A DNA stretch of 64,000 bases, taken from the NCBI GenBank assembly GCA_049652985.1, contig JBASFK010000001.1:186001-250000 (forward strand), read 5' to 3'. This document shows, in pieces, positions 35,143 to 42,669 of this stretch (position 1 is its first letter; each line of letters begins with the position of its first letter). The notes below the pieces were generated by a model. It had not been told where the DNA came from. It made no database searches and saw nothing but the letters and a program-made list of their open reading frames with translations. A program made the translations under genes and the position numbers. The DNA is from UBA7657 sp049652985 (GTDB lineage Bacteria; Pseudomonadota; Alphaproteobacteria; Micavibrionales; Micavibrionaceae).

Positions 35143-35963
35143 ATCTGCGATTCCATCGCCAGCAGCAGTTTTTTCCTGGGGCTACCCCATCCGTAATTAT
35201 CGATGATCCCCGTCGCGCGAATAACGCGGTGACACGGAATGAGCAACGAAACCGGATTCGCGCCCACGGCATTACCCACCGCGCGCGATGATTTCGGCCG
35301 CTTGATCTGCTTCGCGATGTCTTGATAAGTGACAGTCTCCCCCATCGGGATTTTCAACAGCGCCTGCCACACCTGGATTTGAAAATTCGTGCCGTAAACA
35401 TCAAGCTTGAGTTTCCCCTTCCCCTCGCCGCGCCATAACCCCGCGATAATCTCGCCCTCGTATCTAATCCCCGCATCGTCTTCGGTAAACGCCGCGTCCG
35501 GCCACCAGCGTTTCATCTTGCGCACCGGCTCCATCCGCTTCTCGTCCATCAAAAACCCGAGATAACAAATCCCCCGCGCCGTCTTCGCGATCAATACTTC
35601 ACCGAGCTGCGTCGGGTGAAACCCGTACATAATCTTCAGCCCCGCACCCCGCCGCGTAATATCCCCCGGCGTCATCGCCTCGCAGGAAATGAACAGATCA
35701 TGCAGCCGCCCGTTGCCGGATAACCCTGTCTCGTACGCCGCCTCCAGCGTCGGCCTGCCCTCGCTCAGCAACTCCCGCGCATGCCGCGCATTCATATATT
35801 GCACCAGGCGCTTCGGGCTAATCCCGACATGCTCGCTGAAAATCTTCTGAAAATGCGTCGATTCGTACCCGGCCCGCTTCGCGAGGAAATCGAGGTCCGG
35901 CTGCTGCGTATGGTTCGCGGCCAGGTAATCAATCGTATTGGCAATAATAGCCTCTCTGCTCAT
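35139..35963 (-). CDS. Ada-like methyltransferase: AraC helix-turn-helix fused to MGMT
   Basis: A 274-residue two-domain protein. Residues 1-100 are an AraC-type DNA-binding domain (LAKRAGYESTHFQKIFSEHV, then a second helix-turn-helix). Residues about 110-274 are the O6-alkylguanine-DNA alkyltransferase fold, with the acceptor Cys in LLIPCHRVIRATG and the C-terminal NYGWGSPRKKLLLAME. It transfers the alkyl group from DNA to itself. The N-terminal zinc/methylphosphotriester domain of E. coli Ada is missing, so alkylation sensing of its own promoter must differ, as in other short Ada proteins. It is divergent from the asparaginase gene with a 61-base gap. Confidence 0.93.
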   Translation of the reverse strand: MSREAIIANTIDYLAANHTQQPDLDFLAKRAGYESTHFQKIFSEHVGISPKRLVQYMNARHARELLSEGRPTLEAAYETGLSGNGRLHDLFISCEAMTPGDITRRGAGLKIMYGFHPTQLGEVLIAKTARGICYLGFLMDEKRMEPVRKMKRWWPDAAFTEDDAGIRYEGEIIAGLWRGEGKGKLKLDVYGTNFQIQVWQALLKIPMGETVTYQDIAKQIKRPKSSRAVGNAVGANPVSLLIPCHRVIRATGIIDNYGWGSPRKKLLLAMESQI

Positions 35964-36024
35964 ACTCTATATCTAGCGCGCCGCGCCCTTGCCGCCAATC
36001 CGCTTTTTGGGATAGTTTGACCCC

Positions 36025-36543
36025 ATGAGAAAAAAGATCCATTTCATCATCACCGGCGGCACCATCGATAAAGTCTACGACCCCGTCTCGCAGACCACGC
36101 AGATGGCCCCCGAATCGATCATCCCCCTTTACCTGAAAAACGCGATCAACCCGGCTCTGCACGACAATACCTTTGAAACCCTCTTCATGGTCGACAGCAA
36201 CGAGATCACAGAATCCATGCGCAAGAAAATCCTCGCCGCCATCACCGCGTGCAAGGAAAACTGGATCATCATCACCCATGGCACCGATACCATGTCCCCC
36301 ACCGCCGAATTTCTGAAAGACAACCTGCCGCTCACCCATGGCCGCACGATCATTTTAACCGGCTCCATGACTCCCTTGCGCGAATTCACGCTCAGCGACG
36401 GCGGCTTCAATCTCGGCTACGCCATCAGCGCGCTCGAGCATCTTGATCCCGGCATTTACATGGCCATGCACGCGCAGATTTTCTCCGCCGGCGACGTCCT
36501 GAAAGACCGCGCCACTGCCCGGTTCGAATTCAAGGACCTATGA
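36025..36543 (+). CDS. Short asparaginase-family protein
   Basis: A 172-residue protein matching only the N-terminal domain of L-asparaginases. The first catalytic-Thr motif is TGGTID at residues 10-15, and the second, THGTDTM, has the Thr-Asp pair T87-D88. The second domain of the classical 330-residue enzyme is absent. Stand-alone short versions of about this size recur in Proteobacteria and may oligomerise. There is no signal peptide, so it is cytosolic. Activity on asparagine is not certain. It overlaps nth by four bases (ATGA), so the two are co-translated. Confidence 0.85.
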   Translation: MRKKIHFIITGGTIDKVYDPVSQTTQMAPESIIPLYLKNAINPALHDNTFETLFMVDSNEITESMRKKILAAITACKENWIIITHGTDTMSPTAEFLKDNLPLTHGRTIILTGSMTPLREFTLSDGGFNLGYAISALEHLDPGIYMAMHAQIFSAGDVLKDRATARFEFKDL

Positions 36544-37172
36544 AGCCCGAACAGGTAAAAAAATTCTTCAGCATCCTGCGCGCAAAAAATCCCGAGCCCA
36601 GAAGCGAGCTTGAATACACCAATTCCTACACGCTTCTGGTTGCTGTCGTTCTCTCGGCGCAGGCCACCGACACGGGTGTAAACAAGGCCACCAAAGAACT
36701 TTTCAAAATCGTCGATACGCCGCAGAAAATGGTCGCCCTCGGCCTCGATAAGCTCAAAACCCACATCAAGACCATCGGCCTCTTCAACACCAAGGCCAAG
36801 AACGTCATCGCGCTGTCTGAAAAACTCATCGCCGAACATAACGGCAAAATCCCCAACACGCGCGAGGAACTCATAAAACTTCCCGGCGTCGGTCGCAAAA
36901 CCGCGAATGTCGTCCTGAATGTCGCGTTCAGTCAGCCGACCATGGCAGTCGATACGCACATCTTCCGCGTTTCAAACCGCACAGGCCTCGCCCGCGGCAA
37001 AACACCCGAAGCCGTCGAGGAAAAATTGCTGAAAGTAGTTCCCACGGAATTCGCGATGCACGCGCATCACTGGCTCATTCTGCACGGACGATACATCTGC
37101 AAGGCACGCACGCCGCTGTGTGCGGGGTGCCCGGTCTATAATCAGTGTGAATACAAGGCCAAAACCACATAG
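36540..37172 (+). CDS. nth: Endonuclease III
   Basis: A 210-residue base-excision glycosylase/AP lyase that removes oxidised pyrimidines. LPGVGRKTANVVLNVAF is the helix-hairpin-helix with the catalytic Lys region, and AVDTHIFRVSNRTGL carries the catalytic Asp. The C-terminal CKARTPLCAGCPVYNQC is the four-Cys [4Fe-4S] loop with C-x6-C-x2-C-x5-C spacing. Translation is coupled to the upstream asparaginase-like gene. A dispersed palindromic repeat begins one base after the stop codon. Confidence 0.97.
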   Translation: MKPEQVKKFFSILRAKNPEPRSELEYTNSYTLLVAVVLSAQATDTGVNKATKELFKIVDTPQKMVALGLDKLKTHIKTIGLFNTKAKNVIALSEKLIAEHNGKIPNTREELIKLPGVGRKTANVVLNVAFSQPTMAVDTHIFRVSNRTGLARGKTPEAVEEKLLKVVPTEFAMHAHHWLILHGRYICKARTPLCAGCPVYNQCEYKAKTT

Positions 37173-37173
37173 C

Positions 37174-37248
37174 CGTCATTGCGAGGAGGCCGAAGGCCGA
37201 CGCGGCAATCCATCTTTTCTGGATTGCTTCGCTACGCTCGCAATGACG
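37174..37248. repeat. Palindromic repeat (CGTCATTGCGAG family)
   Basis: CGTCATTGCGAG and CTCGCAATGACG are perfect 12-bp inverted ends, with inner arms GGCAATCCA and TGGATTGCT. It starts one base after the nth stop and lies between two convergent genes, where its transcript could act as a terminator. It differs in sequence from the GTCATCCTGAGC and CCCGGC families. Confidence 0.8.
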
Positions 37249-37253
37249 TTAGA

Positions 37254-37736
37254 TTAATTGTTCTTGTAAAGCTTGCTGACATCCACCATGCGCGGACGTC
37301 CGGATTTGCGCGAAAGTTCACGCACGCAGCTTCCCGCGACTTCCTCGTCGCTCACGCCCTTGGCGCGCGCGCGCATCTCGTAATGCGCAACGGGCAGCAG
37401 CAACGGGTCGGTGTCGCCCGCGAAATAAATATCGAGCACGCAGGAATCCGTGCGGTACTGCCAGATCGTCGTCGGCGTTTCATGGCGCACAAGCTCCGGC
37501 TCGCGCAACACATATTTAATGTCCTGCCCGCGCACGGTCAGCATTTTTTCCGGGTGCATACTGATTTCACGCGCCAGTCCCTTGCGACCTGCGTGACGCG
37601 CTTCGCCCATCATGCCAAGCGACGCCTGCGCAACACCGCCGCCATCCATACGCGTTATAACGCGGTGAACAATGGCCGTCGCCATGACGGTGCTTAAAAT
37701 AACGATAAAACTCAGTAATTTCCTACGCATTCCCAT
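37254..37736 (-). CDS. Membrane-anchored protein of unknown function
   Basis: A 160-residue protein. The first 25 residues (MRRKLLSFIVILSTVMATAI) form one membrane helix or an uncleaved signal anchor, so the rest is probably periplasmic. The C-terminal half contains EPELVRHETPTTIWQYRTDSC, DIYFAGDTDPLLLPVAHYE and a second Cys in VAGSCVRELSRKSGRP, a compact domain with a possible disulfide. This domain recurs in alphaproteobacterial hypothetical proteins, but I know no function for it. It is downstream of the bactofilin gene on the same strand, with a strong hairpin between them. Confidence 0.65.
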   Translation of the reverse strand: MGMRRKLLSFIVILSTVMATAIVHRVITRMDGGGVAQASLGMMGEARHAGRKGLAREISMHPEKMLTVRGQDIKYVLREPELVRHETPTTIWQYRTDSCVLDIYFAGDTDPLLLPVAHYEMRARAKGVSDEEVAGSCVRELSRKSGRPRMVDVSKLYKNN

Positions 37737-37762
37737 ACCTTTAATAAGCTACCCGTGACGCA

Positions 37763-37788
37763 CAAGCCAGGCTAACGGGCCTGGCTTG
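37763..37788. terminator. Ten-bp inverted repeat between bactofilin and downstream gene
   Basis: CAAGCCAGGC and GCCTGGCTTG are perfect arms around a six-base loop. The hairpin lies 31 bases after the bactofilin stop. There is no clear T-run, so it may be a Rho-assisted terminator or an mRNA-stabilising structure. Confidence 0.45.
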
Positions 37789-37818
37789 CTGTAGTTCCTG
37801 TAATAAATACGTGCTGAA

Positions 37819-38670
37819 TTATTCAGCCGCCGCTTTGTTGGCAAACAGCTCACCATCATCCTGGTTGCTGTCCTTTTTCGGCTTAGCAGAATCACGGCCT
37901 CCTCTTGCAGGGGCTTTCTTGCTGTCATGCGCTGCGCCGATCGGCGACAGGCGGCCATCGATGGTCGCGCCTGCTTCGACTTCCAGTTCCTTGTAAGCGA
38001 TGGAGCCCGTAATGGCGCCGCCGGTGCGGATCGTCAGGCGGCCCTTAACCTGGATGTCGCCTTCGAAACGGCCAGCAATGGTCGCTTCATCAATTTCAAC
38101 GGTGCCGTAGAACACGCCGCTCTCGGCGATGTCCAGAACGCTCGCGCCTTTCAGCGTCGCTTCAACCGTACCTTCAACGATCAGATGATCGCAGGACTCG
38201 ATTTCGCCCGACATCGTGATGCCGCGGCCGATGATCAGGCGGCGGTCTGTCGACGTCATCGCGCCGGTGGCGGCTGCGTGCGGGTTGTATCCTGGGTAAG
38301 AGCCGGGGAAGTTGCCCACGGTGCGAACCGGCGGCTGGCCCGGACGCTGATAGCCGCTTCCCGGAATTTCGAGAGCGCGGGGCGATGCGTTGTCCTGGGC
38401 GGCTTCGGTTTTTTTAGGTTGGTCGATCATGGTGGGGGCTTCCTCTTTCTTGGGGGTGTTGTCTTTTGGGGTTGCGGTTGCGGCGGGCGCGTTCGTTACG
38501 GCCTGCACCAGCTTGTCCTGTTCCTGCGGAGCCGGACGGTTTTCTTCCTGACGCACTTCCTGTTTCGGCGCGGTCGCGGCCTGCGGGGCACGTGCCGGGG
38601 CTTGTGTGGGAGTCTGGGGTGCCTGGTTAAAGGGCCCCTGGGCCGGCTCCGGTTTTACGCGGTGAAACAT
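37819..38670 (-). CDS. Bactofilin
   Basis: A 283-residue protein. Residues about 1-140 are disordered and rich in Pro, Gln and Ala. Residues about 145-245 are the right-handed beta-helix bactofilin core: RRLIIGRGITMSGEIESCDH, LIVEGTVEATLKGASVLDIA, then VEIDEATIAGRFEGDIQVKG. The tail is Lys-rich. Bactofilins polymerise without nucleotide into filaments that position envelope enzymes and shape stalks or cell poles. The N-terminal extension is longer than in most family members. The gene is alone, with no M23 peptidase beside it. Confidence 0.92.
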   Translation of the reverse strand: MFHRVKPEPAQGPFNQAPQTPTQAPARAPQAATAPKQEVRQEENRPAPQEQDKLVQAVTNAPAATATPKDNTPKKEEAPTMIDQPKKTEAAQDNASPRALEIPGSGYQRPGQPPVRTVGNFPGSYPGYNPHAAATGAMTSTDRRLIIGRGITMSGEIESCDHLIVEGTVEATLKGASVLDIAESGVFYGTVEIDEATIAGRFEGDIQVKGRLTIRTGGAITGSIAYKELEVEAGATIDGRLSPIGAAHDSKKAPARGGRDSAKPKKDSNQDDGELFANKAAAE

Positions 38671-38710
38671 TGTGCTCGCCTTTCCAACTCTATAGTTTAC
38701 AAAAAAATTT

Positions 38711-38729
38711 AACCCTGTTTAGCAGGGTT
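38711..38729. other. Hairpin upstream of bactofilin
   Basis: AACCCTG and CAGGGTT form a 7-bp stem with a five-base loop. On the reverse strand the stem is followed by AAATTTTTTT, an intrinsic-terminator shape, within what should be the bactofilin leader. It could be an attenuator or stop an upstream reverse transcript. The rest of the 220-base gap (38671-38890) shows no gene. Confidence 0.4.
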
Positions 38730-38890
38730 GTTTTTGAAATAACAAAGTCTACGAAATTAACCGCAAGAACATACCATTGGCCCTTTTAAACCGCAAGAAG
38801 TAATAAATCCAGCCTTTTCAGGGGCTTTGTTGACACTTCCCGCCTTTTTTCATAACCTTCGCCTTCGATATAAAAGCATGGAGTCAAATC

Positions 38891-39163
38891 ATGACCATAG
38901 TCGATACCTATCTCGTTACTCTCGCGCCCGACGATGGCTGCGACCCCAAGGAGCCTACCTATGGTGCATCAAGACAACAGCTTGTTGAATTCATCAGCGG
39001 CCGTGGCGAAAACGGCATGCTGTCCTATAAGGCAAATCGCGTATTTATTAATACGAGTGATCCTGAACTGGCTCCCGAACTACGCCTGGAAAGATTTATA
39101 CTCGCTGTACAATTTCAGGGAATTTATAAAGAAAAAAATCACATGGCACCGGGCCTAAGCTGA
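38891..39163 (+). CDS. Small orphan protein, 90 aa
   Basis: The product starts MTIVDTYLVTLAPDDGCDP. The ribosome site is GGAGTC ten bases before the ATG. No signal peptide or membrane segment. The fold looks mixed: two short strands, a helix (SRQQLVEFISGRGENG), then YKANRVFINTSDPEL. I do not recognise the family. It is relatively AT-rich. It converges on uvrC with no spacing: its stop codon is directly adjacent to that of uvrC. Coding status rests on the ribosome site and composition, so it is moderately certain. Confidence 0.5.
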   Translation: MTIVDTYLVTLAPDDGCDPKEPTYGASRQQLVEFISGRGENGMLSYKANRVFINTSDPELAPELRLERFILAVQFQGIYKEKNHMAPGLS

Positions 39164-41023
39164 TCAGTGAAAATGATCGTAAATCTTCTGCGCGAAGGCG
39201 CGTGAAATCCCATCCACTTTCATCAGGTCGTGAATACCCGCCTCGCCCACCGCTTTCGCCGATCCGAAATATTGCAGCAGCAGTTTTTTCCGCTTCGCCC
39301 CGATGCCCTGTATTTCATCCAGCGCCGAACGTCCCATCTCCATCTTCCGCCGCGTGCGGTGCGCGCCGATCGCAAACCTGTGCGCCTCGTCTCGTAATCT
39401 CTGCATGTAATGCAGAACGGGATCGTTCGGCGGCAGCATAAAACTCTTTCTATCCGCCGTGAAAAACTTCTCTCGCCCGGCATTCCGGTCCTCGCCCTTC
39501 GCAATCCCCACCAGCTTCACCATCTCCGCCAGCCCGAAATTCGCCAGCACATCCGCCGCGACATTGAACTGCCCTTGCCCGCCATCGATCATCACAATAT
39601 CTGGCCAGTTCTCGCTCACCATCTCCGGGTCCTCCTTCATCGCGCGCGAAAACCGCCGCGTCAAAACCTCGCGCATCATCCCGTAATCGTCCGCCGCCTC
39701 CGCCTGCTTAATATTGAACTTCCGGTACGCGGATTTACGCAGCCCCTCCGGCCCCGTGACAATAAACGCGCCCACCATATTCGTGCCCGATATATGGCTG
39801 TTATCGTATACCTCGATCCGGCGCGGCAGGCTCTCGAGCCCCAACAGGTCCGAAAGCCCGCGCAGCACCTGCTCCTCTCCGGCCCGCTCCGCCATGTGCC
39901 GCTGCAACGCCGCCTCGGCATTCGTCAGCACAAAATTTAAAACCCTCCGCCGCACGCCGCCCTGCGGCCGCGCGACTTTCACCTTGTGCTTCGCCCGGCT
40001 CGTAAACGCCTCCTCGACCAGCTTCTTTTCCTGCAATTCGTGGCTGACGACAATCTCGCGCGGGATCGGCTTGTTCTCGTATAACTGTACGATAAACGCC
40101 GACAGGATATTTTCCTCCGGCTCCTCAGCGTCATGACGCGGAAAATACGAACGGTTGCCGTAGTTCTGCCCCGACCGGAAAAAGAAAACCTCGACGCAGC
40201 TCCGCCCGTGCTTCCGCACCAGCGCCAGCACATCCACATCGCCCAGCCCCTCTATATTCACGTCCTGCCGCGCCTGGATCGCGGTCAGCGCCCGTATGCG
40301 GTCCCGGTAATCGGCAGCCGCCTCGTAATCCGTCGCCGCGCTGGATTCCTCCATCGCTTTTTCGAAACGCTGCTGCACCGCGCGGCTTTTCCCATCCAGG
40401 AAATCCTCCGCCCCCGCAATCTGCTCGCCATATTGCTCCTTGCTGACATAACCGACGCACGGCGCGGTGCAGCGCTTGATATGGTACTGCAGGCAGGGCC
40501 GCTTGCGTGCCGCGAAATAACTGTCCGAACAATTCCGCAGCAGGAAAATCCGCTGGAGTAATGCGATCGTATGGTTGACGTCCGCCGCCCCCGCGAACGG
40601 CCCGTAATAAGTGCCCTTTTGTTTTTTCGCCCCCCTGTGCTTGCGGATGGTCGGAAAATCATGGTCCGTGCTCAGGAAAATATACGGGAATGATTTATCG
40701 TCGCGCAGCAGGACATTATACCGCGGCTTCAGCTTCTTGATCAGGTTGGATTCCAGCAGCAAAGCCTCGGCCTCGGTGTGCGTCTGCGCAAACTCCATCG
40801 TCTGCGTCAGGGCAATCATGCGCTGTAAACGCAGCGGCAGCCGTGCCGGGCGCGTATAGGAGATCACGCGCTTCTTCAGCGACCGCGCCTTGCCGACATA
40901 CAGCACATCGCCTTTTGCACTGATCATCCTGTACACGCCGGGCTCGTCGCCCAGCTTGCGCGCATAACCGAGAATCGTGGCCACGCCGCGTTCCAGTCCG
41001 TCCATGTCGGTATCTTCTTTCAT
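39164..41023 (-). CDS. uvrC: UvrABC nuclease subunit UvrC
   Basis: A roughly 619-residue nuclease that makes both cuts in nucleotide-excision repair. It has an N-terminal GIY-YIG domain (GVYRMISAKGDVLYVGKARS), a four-Cys region (CSDSYFAARKRPCLQYHIKR, then CTAPCVGY), the UVR motif for UvrB contact (FEKAMEESSAATDYEAAADY), an RNase H-like endonuclease (VYDNSHISGTNMVGAFIV, IDGGQGQ), and C-terminal helix-hairpin-helices. The start is ATG 41023 or 41005; the latter has the better ribosome site. A further in-frame ATG at 41098 is unlikely because it adds residues before the domain and would overlap the promoter facing the other way. Confidence 0.96.
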   Translation of the reverse strand: MKEDTDMDGLERGVATILGYARKLGDEPGVYRMISAKGDVLYVGKARSLKKRVISYTRPARLPLRLQRMIALTQTMEFAQTHTEAEALLLESNLIKKLKPRYNVLLRDDKSFPYIFLSTDHDFPTIRKHRGAKKQKGTYYGPFAGAADVNHTIALLQRIFLLRNCSDSYFAARKRPCLQYHIKRCTAPCVGYVSKEQYGEQIAGAEDFLDGKSRAVQQRFEKAMEESSAATDYEAAADYRDRIRALTAIQARQDVNIEGLGDVDVLALVRKHGRSCVEVFFFRSGQNYGNRSYFPRHDAEEPEENILSAFIVQLYENKPIPREIVVSHELQEKKLVEEAFTSRAKHKVKVARPQGGVRRRVLNFVLTNAEAALQRHMAERAGEEQVLRGLSDLLGLESLPRRIEVYDNSHISGTNMVGAFIVTGPEGLRKSAYRKFNIKQAEAADDYGMMREVLTRRFSRAMKEDPEMVSENWPDIVMIDGGQGQFNVAADVLANFGLAEMVKLVGIAKGEDRNAGREKFFTADRKSFMLPPNDPVLHYMQRLRDEAHRFAIGAHRTRRKMEMGRSALDEIQGIGAKRKKLLLQYFGSAKAVGEAGIHDLMKVDGISRAFAQKIYDHFH

Positions 41024-41074
41024 GCCATTAAGTCTAGGCCGCGCGGCGTCTTTAAACAATCTACCAGATATCCC

Positions 41075-41105
41075 TTGACAACTATTGCAATATATCAACT
41101 ATAAA
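41075..41105 (+). promoter_or_regulatory. Promoter candidate for the pentapeptide-repeat gene
   Basis: TTGACA (41075-41080) and TATAAA (41100-41105) are near-consensus boxes with a 19-base spacer, slightly long. Downstream is an AT-rich leader of about 110 bases ending in the strong ribosome site GGGGAGG. Confidence 0.5.
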
Positions 41106-41224
41106 GACTATACCGAATCGCTGCTGTTTATCATTGTTTAATGATTTATATGGCTTTTTATAAAGCTTCGGATAAAAAAACATTTCATAATAGCAATAAA
41201 AATATATCACCTGGGGAGGTAAAA

Positions 41225-41833
41225 ATGAAAACACAAAAAATTCAATCATGCAGCAACAACGCCGTCCTGTTCGAAGGCATATTCGGATCATACAAAGAGT
41301 GCCTCGAACAGGCCGTCTGCGAACGCGCCGACCTCTCCGGTGCCGATTTTAAAAATCAGAATCTTGCCAATGCCTGTCTCGACGACGGGCTTTTTTCCGG
41401 CGCGGATTTCTCCGGCGCCAATCTCGCGGGCGCAAATATTTCCGAAACCGTACTCACGAATGCATCCTTCGCAAACTGCGATTTATACAATACCTGCTTT
41501 GCTTACGCCGATCTTCGCACTTGCGTATTCGAAGGCGCGGCCTTCGGCGCGACCGACATCACCGGCGCCGATATCAGCGGCGCGCGTTTCTCCGCGCTCT
41601 CCTGTTTCTCGCTCGATTTCGCGCACGCGCGCGCAATGCTCGGTTGCCGCTATATGAGCATGGACGGAACCGGGTTCACTTTCTCCCTCCCTCCCGTTGT
41701 CGTGCGCGGCCTCGGCCCCCGGCTTCTTGTGATGGCGGAGAGTTTCTGCCTGCAGGGAACCAACACCATTCCCTGCCCGGAACCCTTCCGCCCGGCCATC
41801 CCCCCTATTGCAGCGCGACACATTATTAGCTGA
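41225..41833 (+). CDS. Pentapeptide-repeat protein
   Basis: A 202-residue protein. The start follows GGGGAGGTAAAA, an excellent ribosome site. An earlier in-frame ATG at 41141 has none. Residues about 35-135 are tandem five-residue repeats of the A(D/N)LXX type: RADLSGADFKNQNLANACL, GADFSGANLAGANISE, ADITGADISGARF-like units, predicted to form a square right-handed beta-helix. The C-terminal 60 residues do not repeat (GLGPRLLVMAESFCLQG). Some such proteins mimic DNA and protect gyrase, others are of unknown use. There is no signal peptide. The leader region is AT-rich but the repeats are GC-rich. Confidence 0.85.
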   Translation: MKTQKIQSCSNNAVLFEGIFGSYKECLEQAVCERADLSGADFKNQNLANACLDDGLFSGADFSGANLAGANISETVLTNASFANCDLYNTCFAYADLRTCVFEGAAFGATDITGADISGARFSALSCFSLDFAHARAMLGCRYMSMDGTGFTFSLPPVVVRGLGPRLLVMAESFCLQGTNTIPCPEPFRPAIPPIAARHIIS

Positions 41834-41862
41834 ATTTAATATACCTATGGTTGAAATTTTGT

Positions 41863-41892
41863 TTGACAGAGCTGTTATTTATGTAATATACA
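41863..41892 (+). promoter_or_regulatory. Promoter candidate for the small protein/MarR pair
   Basis: TTGACA (41863-41868) and TATACA (41887-41892) are spaced by 18 bases, giving a predicted start near 41899. The message would begin just before the hairpin at 41917-41930. Confidence 0.55.
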
Positions 41893-41908
41893 ACATCTCT
41901 GAATAATT

Positions 41909-41930
41909 AAAAAAAACCCTGAAAACAGGG
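41909..41930. other. A-run plus hairpin in the leader of the MarR operon
   Basis: Eight As (41909-41916) are followed by CCCTG-AAAA-CAGGG. Read on the reverse strand this is a textbook intrinsic terminator (GC stem then eight Ts), yet no reverse-strand gene precedes it. Read forward it is a stem in the 5' leader, 20 bases before the ATG. Confidence 0.45.
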
Positions 41931-41949
41931 ATATTTGTGGGGATTACTA

Positions 41950-42189
41950 ATGTTTGCGTACAGAAAATACGGAAAACACTTTGCCGTGTATGCCGAGCTT
42001 TCGAAAGAGCTTGGCATGAGGCCGTTTTTCCGGCTAAACAGATGCAACGGCGAAACTGTTTTGAATATATCCTACGGGCAGGTGATCCTGACCCCGGGGC
42101 GAAAGCTGAAGGCGGAAAGTAAAAGTCATGACGTTGAAAAACAAGACACGGACGTTCCTCCGCCTCCTGCGCGAACTGCAGAAGATTGA
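41950..42189 (+). CDS. Small protein preceding MarR-like regulator
   Basis: A 79-residue protein starting MFAYRKYGKHFAVYAELSKE, with GGGG eight bases upstream. It is basic at the N-terminus and has no membrane segment. Its last 60 bases overlap the start of the MarR-like gene in another frame, so translation could be coupled. I do not recognise it. Another frame through the same DNA is less likely because it lacks a good start site. Existence rests on the start signals and the overlap arrangement. Confidence 0.45.
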   Translation: MFAYRKYGKHFAVYAELSKELGMRPFFRLNRCNGETVLNISYGQVILTPGRKLKAESKSHDVEKQDTDVPPPPARTAED

Positions 42190-42454
42190 CGCCGAATTCC
42201 CCCTGCAATATGCCGTCTGCCTTGCCGAGATTTCACAGGATGAAGGCCTCTCCCTCACCGATCTTTCGGTGCGCACGGGCCTGACGCTTTCCACCGTCTC
42301 CCGCATCGTCGGTGCGCTCTCTAAAAACCGCCAGAAGGGCAGCCCCTACAACCTCATCCGCGTCCGGATAGCCGCCGCCGAACGCCGCCGCAAGGAACTC
42401 TTCCTCACCCCTCGTGGCCGCGCCGTCATGACCAGCATCGCCGAAATCCTTTAA
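42128..42454 (+). CDS. MarR-like winged-helix protein
   Basis: A 108-residue protein. The helix-turn-helix is QDEGLSLTDLSVRTGLTLST with recognition helix STVSRIVGALSKN, and the wing follows at YNLIRVRIAAAERRRKELFL, ending LTPRGRAVMTSI, the classic MarR C-terminal pattern. It is shorter than the usual 140-residue MarR, with reduced dimerisation helices. It probably regulates its own short operon or the nearby membrane gene. No ligand can be guessed. It ends 104 bases before tRNA-Leu. Confidence 0.75.
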   Translation: MTLKNKTRTFLRLLRELQKIDAEFPLQYAVCLAEISQDEGLSLTDLSVRTGLTLSTVSRIVGALSKNRQKGSPYNLIRVRIAAAERRRKELFLTPRGRAVMTSIAEIL

Positions 42455-42518
42455 ATCCGCCGCTTTACGCTCCCCGGGGCATATCCCCTGCCAACATGGG
42501 CCTGCCAGCCCTAAAACG

Positions 42519-42547
42519 TTGAATTCCCTGCCCTCTGTGCTTATTAT
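42519..42547 (+). promoter_or_regulatory. Promoter of tRNA-Leu
   Basis: TTGAAT (42519-42524) and TATTAT (42542-42547) have the ideal 17-base spacer. The first tRNA base is 12 bases after the -10 box, so transcription starts a few bases before the mature 5' end. Confidence 0.7.
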
Positions 42548-42558
42548 CCCCGAAGAAA

Positions 42559-42644
42559 GCCCTCGTGGCGAAATGGTAGACGCACCGGACTTAAAATCCG
42601 TTGCCCGCAAGGGTGTGCCGGTTCAAGTCCGGCCGAGGGCACCA
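42559..42644 (+). tRNA. tRNA-Leu (anticodon TAA)
   Basis: GCCCTCG and CGAGGGC pair as the acceptor stem, followed by discriminator A and an encoded CCA (42642-42644). The D-arm contains TGGTAGACGCA. The anticodon stem CGGA/TCCG holds the loop CTTAAAA with anticodon TAA at 42592-42594, reading UUA. A long variable arm (TTGCCCGCAAGGGTGT) marks a class II tRNA, and GGTTCAAGTCC is the T-loop. The adjoining membrane-protein gene starts 26 bases later. Confidence 0.96.
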
Positions 42645-42669
42645 TGCTTCGCAGTAACAGGATAGTTGG

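Noticed and set aside
36025..36543. Frameshifted or truncated full-length asparaginase
   Set aside because: No second asparaginase domain follows in any frame. The gene is cleanly coupled to nth, and short versions are a known form.
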